Shown here piece by piece: positions 58,701 through 64,000 of a DNA stretch of 64,000 nucleotides. The translations under genes were made by a program, and so were the position numbers. The notes beneath the pieces are model-generated. The model made no database searches, was not told where the DNA came from, and was given only the letters and a program-made list of their open reading frames with translations. Source of the DNA: Macrostomum hystrix (Eukaryota; Platyhelminthes; Macrostomidae); assembly GCA_950097015.1 (NCBI GenBank), contig CATNEN010000039.1:4042001-4106000 (forward strand), read 5' to 3'. Numbering within the stretch: the stretch's first letter is position 1; each line of letters begins with the position of its first letter.

Positions 58701-61700
58701 TCCCACACCACATCCCACCTGCGATAATCCTCAATCCCATACCACATCCTACCTGTGATAATCCTCAAATCTCATACCACATCCCACCTGCGATAATCCT
58801 CAAATCCCACACCGCATCCCACCTGTGATAATCCTCAACCCCATACCACATCCTACCTGTGATAATCCTCAAATCCCATACCACATCCCACTTGCGATAA
58901 TCCTCAAATCCCATACCGCATCCTACCTGCGATAATCCTCAATCCCATACCACATCCTACCTGTGATAATCCTCAAATCCCATACCACATCCCACCTGTG
59001 ATAATCCTCAATCCCATACCACATCCTACCTGTGATAATCCTCAAATCTCATACCACATCCCACCTGCGATAATCCTCAAATCCCACACCGCATCCCACC
59101 TGTGATAATCCTCAAATGCCACACCGCATCCCACCTGTGATAATCCTCAATCCCATACCACATCCTACCTGCGATAATCCTCAAATCCCACACCACATCC
59201 TACCTGCGATAATCCTCAAATCCCACACCGCATCCCACCTGTGATAATCCTCAATCCCACATCACATCCTACCTGCGATAATCCTCAAATCCCACACCAC
59301 ATCCTACCTGTGATAATCCTCAAATCCCACATCACATCCTACCTGCGATAATCCTCAAATCCCACACCGCATCCCACCTGTGATAATCCTCAAATCTCAT
59401 ACCACATCCCACTTGCGATAATCCTCAAACCCCACACCGCATCCCACCTGCGATAATCCTCGAATCCCAAACCACATCCCACCTGTGATAATCTGCGCCC
59501 AGTGCAGGTGTCGGCCAGCCAGGGCAGCAGTAAATGCGGCTTGCATGTCAATTTGTTGCCAGGGCTCAAACAGGGTCAGGGCCGCACTGGCCAGCACTAG
59601 CAGCAGCGTCACGACTGTCACGGAGACTCCGGTGGCTATTGGCAGAGACTTCTGCGGCGTCAGGGCCTCCTCGGTGGAGACGCTGATGGCGTCGAAGCCG
59701 ATGAAGGCGTAGAAGCAGGTGGCGGCGCCGGACAGAACTCCCGTGAACTCGAACGGCATGAAGGTGTGCTCGGTCCAGTTGGCCAGTCGGGCAAAGTGCA
59801 GCATCACGCAGGTGGTGAACGCCAGAACGATCAAATTTATCGACGTCGTCACCGTGTTGAAATGCTTCGAGATTCTGGCGCCGAGACAGAGCAGGATGCC
59901 GACAAATAGAACTGCGCCGAATGACAGCAGGTCCGGGTAGTAGGAGATCATGTAGTCGCTTGATGTGGTGTTGGGCTGCAGTGTGTAGAATGTGCCGACG
60001 TTTTGGACGCTCCAATTCGCCAGCCGATTGCCGGAGAGCGCGTTGACTGTGCCGCTGAGGCCTCGGGCGATGCTGGATGCGGACAGGACGTACTCCAGGA
60101 TGATGCTCCAGCCAATCACGAAGCCTGAAGACAGGGAAATGTGTGGAGTGTGAAGTGTGAAGGGAGAGAGCGGAAAGTGTGTGGAGATTAGTAGAGAGCG
60201 GATATTGTGAACAATGGGAAAGAGCGGATATTGTGAACAATGGGAAAGAGCGGATATTGTGAACAATGGGAGAGAGCGGATATTGTGAACAATTGGAAAG
60301 AGTGGATATTGTGAACAATGGGAAAGAGCGGATATTGTGAACAATGGGAGAGAGCGGATATTGTGAACAATTGGAAAGAGTGGATATTGTGAACAATTGG
60401 AAAGAGTGGATATTGTGAACAATGGGAGAGAGCGTAAGTCGTTAGTAGAGCACGACTAAAAAAAAATTTCATCTGATTCACCCAGAAACTCTCCGGCCGC
60501 AATGTAAGTGTAGCTGTAAGCGCTGCCCGCCTTCGGCACGCGAGCGCCTAATTCGGCGTAGCACAGGCCGTTAAGGAAGGCGGTGACACCGGCGATCAGG
60601 TAAGACAGAAAGGTGGCCGGACCGGCTTTGCGGCGCACTACTGTGCCGGTCAAGACGTATATGCCAGCGCCGCACATGTTGCCTGCAGGTTTAGTGGCAT
60701 TGTGCTGTCACAGGACATGGTATTGGTGAGGCATTGTGCTGTCACAGGACATGGTATTGGTGAGGCATTGTGCTGTCACAGGACATGGTATAGGTGAGGC
60801 ATTCTGCATTGTGCTGTCACAGGACATGGTATTGGTGAGGCATTGTGCTGTCACAGGACATGGTGTTGGTGAGGCATTGTGCTGTCACAGGACATGGTGT
60901 TGGTGAGGCATTGTGCTGTCACAGGACATGGTGTTGGTGAGGCATTGTGCTGTCACAGGACATGGTATTGGTGAGGCATTGTGCATTGTGCTGTCACAGG
61001 ACATGGTATTGGTGAGGCATTGTGCTGTCACAGGATATTGTGTTGGTGAGGCATTGTGCTGTCACAGGATATTGTGTTGGTGAGGCATTGTGCTGTCACA
61101 GGATATTGTGTTGGTGAGGCATTGTGCTGTCACAGGACATGGTATTGGTGAGGCATTGTGCTGTCACAGGACATGGTATAGGTGAGGCATTGTGCATTGT
61201 GCTGTCACAGGACATGGTGTTGGTGAGGCATTGTGCTGTCACAGGACATGGTGTTGGTGAGGCATTGTGCTGTCACAGGACATGGTATAGGTGAGGCATT
61301 GTGCATTGTGCTGTCACAGGACATGGTATTGGTGAGGCATTGTGCTGTCACAGGACATGGTGTTGGTGAGGCATTGTGCTGTCACAGGACATGGTGTTGG
61401 TGAGGCATTGTGCTGTCACAGGACATGGTGTTGGTGAGGCATTGTGCTGTCACAGGACATGGTATTGGTGAGGCATTGTGCATTGTGCTGTCACAGGACA
61501 TGGTATTGGTGAGGCATTGTGCATTGTGCTGTCACAGGACATGGTGTTGGTGAGGCATTGTGCTGTCACAGGACATGGTGTTGGTGAGGCATTGTGCTGT
61601 CACAGGACATGGTATAGGTGAGGCATTGTGCATTGTGCTGTCACAGGACATGGTGTTGGTGAGGCATTGGGCTGTCACAGGACATGGTGTTGGTGAGGCA

Positions 61701-62392
61701 TTGTGCTGTCACAGGACATGGTGTTGGTGAGGCATTGTGCTGTCACAGGATATTGTGTTGGTGAGGCATTGTGCTGTCACAGGACATGGTGTTGGTGAGG
61801 CATTGTGCTGTCACAGGATATTGTGTTGGTGAGGCATTGTGCTGTCACAGGACATGGTGTTGGTGAGGCATTGTGCTGTCACAGGACATGGTGTTGGTGA
61901 GGCATTGTGCTGTCACAGGACATGGTGTTGGTGAGGCATTGTGCTGTCACAGGACATGGTATTGGTGAGGCATTGTGCATTGTGCTGTCACAGGACATGG
62001 TGTTGGTGAGGCATTGTGCTGTCACAGGACATGGTGTTGGTGAGGCATTGTGCTGTCACAGGACATGGTATTGGTGAGGCATTGTGCATTGTGCTGTCAC
62101 AGGACATGGTATTGGTGAAGCATTGTGCATTGTGCTGTCACAGGACATGGTGTTGGTGAGGCATTGTGCTGTCATAGGATATTGTGTTGGTGAGGCATTG
62201 TGCTGTCATAGGATATTGTGTTGGTGAGGCATTGTGGTCAAAGGAGTGATCGAAGGAATTACCAATGCCCAGCAGCACGAGGTCCAAGGTGGTCAGGCAG
62301 CGTTGCAGCGGGGTGTCCATGAAGTCGCGGTCCATTGTTTTGCGTCGAAGCATTGCCGACCAAACTGCCCGTAGTCGCTCCGCAGCTGGCAT
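55775..62392 (-). CDS. SLC7A: Cationic amino acid transporter (SLC7 CAT type), 6 exons, 620 aa
   Basis: APC-superfamily carrier for arginine, lysine and ornithine at the plasma membrane, CAT1-4 branch. Exons (minus): 62392-62263, 60682-60482, 60124-59483, 58060-57642, 57199-56957, 56002-55775; phases agree. N-terminal MLRRKTMDRDFMDTPLQRCL and LVLLGIGNMCGAGIYVLTG match the CAT start (human MLRRKVV...RCLNTFDLVALGVG). Others: GLCYAELGARVPKAGSAYSY, FMPFEFTGVLSGAATCFYAF, IGFDAISVSTEEALTPQKSL, AMPRVVYAMATDGLIF, LSIGTLVAYTIVA and WIRFFVWLAVGLLVYFGYG; 14 membrane segments are likely. Length equals human CAT-1 (629). The GVGSTLGAG-type loop is GIGNMCGAG. An AG two bases before the ATG suggests a spliced leader. 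Four of the five introns bear private minisatellites, and in intron 3 the unit contains the donor itself. Exact CAT paralogue not assignable. Confidence 0.95.
56030..56640. repeat. 21-bp minisatellite in SLC7 intron 5, about 17 copies plus decayed flanks
   Basis: Unit AGTAGGTGCGGTAAGGAGTT at 56260-56560, flanked on both sides by diverged forms (AGTAGGTGAGAATGAGGATT). The + strand also reads as a Cys-Gly-Lys-rich frame, an artefact of the period. It reaches to within 30 bp of the exon 6 acceptor (minus strand). Confidence 0.93.
57225..57450. repeat. CCTGACCTGACCCAAT repeat in SLC7 intron 4
   Basis: Mixed 11- and 16-bp units built of CCTGACCTGAC and CCAAT/CTAAT, about 14-16 copies, just upstream (minus strand) of exon 5. 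Confidence 0.93.
57455..57606 (-). mobile_element. Partial SINE, family A
   Basis: ATTCTGCCCATTTCGCTGAC, CACACTCACACAGGTGTGTA and CTGACTTTCTCATC match 16510-16615 in the same orientation. Head and most of the tail are missing. In SLC7 intron 4. Confidence 0.75.
58106..58155 (-). mobile_element. 3' end fragment of SINE, family A
   Basis: AATAATAATAACAATTGCAGGAGGGCTGCGGGCAATGGCACATCATTT region, about 50 bp, matches the tail of the copy at 16432-16480. It lies between exon 4 and the intron 3 array. Confidence 0.72.
58156..59489. repeat. 35-bp minisatellite in SLC7 intron 3 containing the 5' splice site, about 38 copies
   Basis: Unit core ATCCCACCTGTGATAATCCT on the + strand. The array abuts exon 3: the same sequence, read on the minus strand as GATTATCACAG then GTGGGATG, is the end of exon 3 (at 59483) and its donor. 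Variants: CCTACC, TGCGATAATCC, ACACCGC / ATACCAC. Confidence 0.97.
60180..60440. repeat. 26-bp minisatellite in SLC7 intron 2, about 9 copies
   Basis: Core GAGCGGATATTGTGAACAAT with GGGAAA / TGGAAA / GGGAGA endings, about 40 bp from the donor of exon 2. Confidence 0.95.
60695..62240. repeat. 34-bp minisatellite in SLC7 intron 1, about 44 copies
   Basis: Core TGCTGTCACAGGACATGGTG followed by TTGGTGAGGCATTG, with an occasional extra GTGCATT (41-bp unit) and ATATTG variants. It fills nearly the whole intron from the exon 1 donor side to 10 bp before exon 2. Confidence 0.97.
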
Positions 62393-62419
62393 GACTGAAG
62401 CTTTGATAGACGAACCAGA

Positions 62420-62665
62420 TATTAGTCTGCTAGGTTTTAGTAGATTTTTCTGATAGGTTTTGGTAGATTAGTCTGGTAGGTTTCGGTTAATTAGTCTGGT
62501 AGTTTTCGGTTAATTAGTCTGGTAGGTTTAGTAGATTAGTCTGGTAGGTTTCGGTTATTTAGTCTCGTAGGTATCGGTAGATTAGTCTGGTAGGTATCGG
62601 TAGATTAGTCTAGTAGGTATCGGTAGATTAGTCTGGTAGGTTTCAGTAGACTGTATGCTAGATTA
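62420..62665. repeat. 23-bp minisatellite upstream of the SLC7 gene, about 11 copies
   Basis: Core GATTAGTCTGGTAGGTATCG, variants TTTCGGTTA and TTTAGTA. It lies immediately 5' of the SLC7 start, in the presumed leader or promoter region. Confidence 0.93.
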
Positions 62666-63020
62666 TTCAAGAACTGCAGTCTGGTAGCTGTGTGTTTCTT
62701 GCCGACAGAAGAAAATTAAGGCTCAAAATGTTTTCTAAATCCAACGGAAATGTGACTTACTTTCTGCTGGCTTAACTGAATCCGATTTTCACAACGCAGT
62801 GTTCGGCAACTGTTAAACACAATGAGCACAGATCATTGCTCAGTGCTCAAATGACTGCCTGCCGATGGGAATACTCACTTTTCCCTTCTTACTTCCGGTT
62901 ATGGGAAGTGGGAAGCTGGGAGGTTGCAGTGTTGGCCAGCCATTGGCTGCAATGTTTCCCAGCGCACAGCTAGACATCCATCTAGCCAGCATCCAGACTA
63001 TTTGAATATATATGGGATCA
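62666..63020. other. SLC7 upstream DNA
   Basis: Unique sequence, no TATA box recognised on the minus strand. CCCTTCTTACTTCCGG and GGGAAGTGGGAAG near 62884 form a weak inverted repeat. No gene seen. Confidence 0.4.
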
Positions 63021-63269
63021 TTAGCCCAGATCCCGGACTGTGCCCCAATTCGCTAGCCAAACCAAAATCCCAAGAGAAGCCGCAGCCGCTTTGTCTAAAA
63101 GCGTCCAAAGGTTCGTAACTGAAATTTCTCCCAGTTGGAAATTGGCGAATTCGAATTCTGGAAATTCTAGTGAATATTTCATTACAGCCGATAATACACA
63201 GGAAATCGAGGAATTCACATCTGCAACCAATTGGTCCAGCAATGCAAAACTGGCACCGCGATGGCACAT
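63021..63269 (-). CDS. Possible exon of an unidentified gene (weak)
   Basis: Minus-strand open frame ending TAG, from an ATG at 63269: hydrophobic helices (LVADVNSSISCVLSAVMKYS; AAASLGILVWLANWGTV) separated by a mixed segment (LEFPEFEFANFQLGEISVTN). Codon bias is weaker than in the proven exons, and the frame runs on upstream into the array. No homologue recognised; it may be chance. Confidence 0.2.
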   Translation of the reverse strand: MCHRGASFALLDQLVADVNSSISCVLSAVMKYSLEFPEFEFANFQLGEISVTNLWTLLDKAAAASLGILVWLANWGTVRDLG

Positions 63270-63284
63270 TAATATATTAAGAGC

Positions 63285-63930
63285 TTTGAGGAAGGGATGA
63301 TGTGGTTTGATGAAGGGATGATGTGGTTTGATGAAGGGATGATGTGGTTTGATGAAGGGATGGTGTGGTTTGAGGAAGGGATGGTGTGGTTTGATGAAGG
63401 GATGACGTGGTTTGAGGAAGGCGATAGGAGTTTGAGGAAGGGATGATGAGCTTTGGGGATGGGAGTTTGAGGAAGGGATGATGAGCTTTGGGGATGGGGG
63501 TTTGAGGAAGGAGATGGGGGTTTGAGGAAGGGGATGGGAGTTTGAGGAAGGGATGATGAGCTTTGGGGATGGGAGTTTGAGGAAGGGATGATGAGCTTTG
63601 GGGATGGGGGTTTGAGGAAGGAGATGGGGGTTTGAGGAAGGGGATGGGAGTTTGAGGAAGGGATGATGAGCTTTGGAGATGGGGGTTTGAGGAAGGAGAT
63701 GGGGGTTTGAGGAAGGGATGATGAGCTTTGGAGATGGGGGTTTGAGGAAGGAGATGGGGGTTTGAGGAAGGGATGACGTGGTTTGAGGAAGGCGATGGGA
63801 GTTTGAGGAAGGGATGATGAGCTTTGGGGATGGGAGTTTGAGGAAGGGATGATGAGCTTTGGGGATGGGGGTTTGAGGAAGGGGATGGGGGTTTGAGCAA
63901 TGGGAAGGGGTTTCAGGGAGGGCGGATGGG
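63285..63930. repeat. Compound GGGATGATG / GTTTGAGGAAG minisatellite
   Basis: Mixed 18-, 21- and 39-bp units built from GGGTTTGAGGAAGGGATGAT and GAGCTTTGGGGATGGGAG; about 30 sub-units. Blocks of several units are duplicated, for example 63440-63540 and 63550-63660. Open frames on the minus strand follow from the period. Confidence 0.93.
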
Positions 63931-64000
63931 GTGTTTATGTGGCTGAACTCGATCAAGGATGAAAAATAGCTCGTAAAAATAAGACAATTAAGCGAAGCAC

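Overview
The window is animal nuclear DNA. The genes are split by GT-AG introns, use all three standard stop codons, and encode metazoan proteins: HUS1, INTS14, FUNDC1, a CAT-type SLC7 transporter, a calpain-like protein and a TRIM-like RING protein. A DUR3-type urea symporter, a Crypton tyrosine recombinase, tRNA-derived SINEs and likely spliced-leader acceptors just 5' of several start codons suggest an invertebrate, perhaps a free-living flatworm such as Macrostomum. That species guess is inference only. Exons are GC-rich at third positions; intergenic DNA is AT-rich.

Layout. 1-5.2 kb: end of an unidentified gene, two minisatellites, a Crypton-like element (minus strand) with one nonsense codon, and a small single-pass membrane protein. 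5.5-7.6 kb: a 24-bp minisatellite. 8.1-17.1 kb: a complete nine-exon DUR3 gene (+, 796 aa) with a TATA/E-box promoter. 17.6-27.0 kb: one 26-bp satellite array of about 9.4 kb. 28.1-32.7 kb: a seven-exon calpain-like gene (-, 656 aa) lacking most of the catalytic triad; its first intron holds SINEs split by an hAT-type MITE. 32.7-36.2 kb: intergenic DNA with a foldback element. 36.2-46.2 kb: four + strand genes in a row, HUS1 (312 aa), FUNDC1-like (160 aa), INTS14 (511 aa) and a C2H2 zinc-finger protein (313 aa). 46.9-48.3 and 50.0-52.0 kb: large arrays. 52.1-54.7 kb: TRIM-like protein (717 aa). 55.0-55.5 kb: two hairpin MITEs. 55.8-62.4 kb: six-exon SLC7 cationic amino acid transporter (-, 620 aa). 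62.4-64 kb: two more arrays.

The most unusual property is the repeat organisation. By hand tally more than 30 minisatellites, each with its own unit, fill nearly half of the window, and most introns and intergenic gaps carry a private one. Several begin within a few bases of a splice site. In the SLC7 gene the unit contains the last 11 bases of the exon plus the 5' splice site, so that intron carries dozens of decoy donors. All exon joins below were checked by hand for reading phase and splice dinucleotides. Identities come from recognised conserved motifs, not from a database search.
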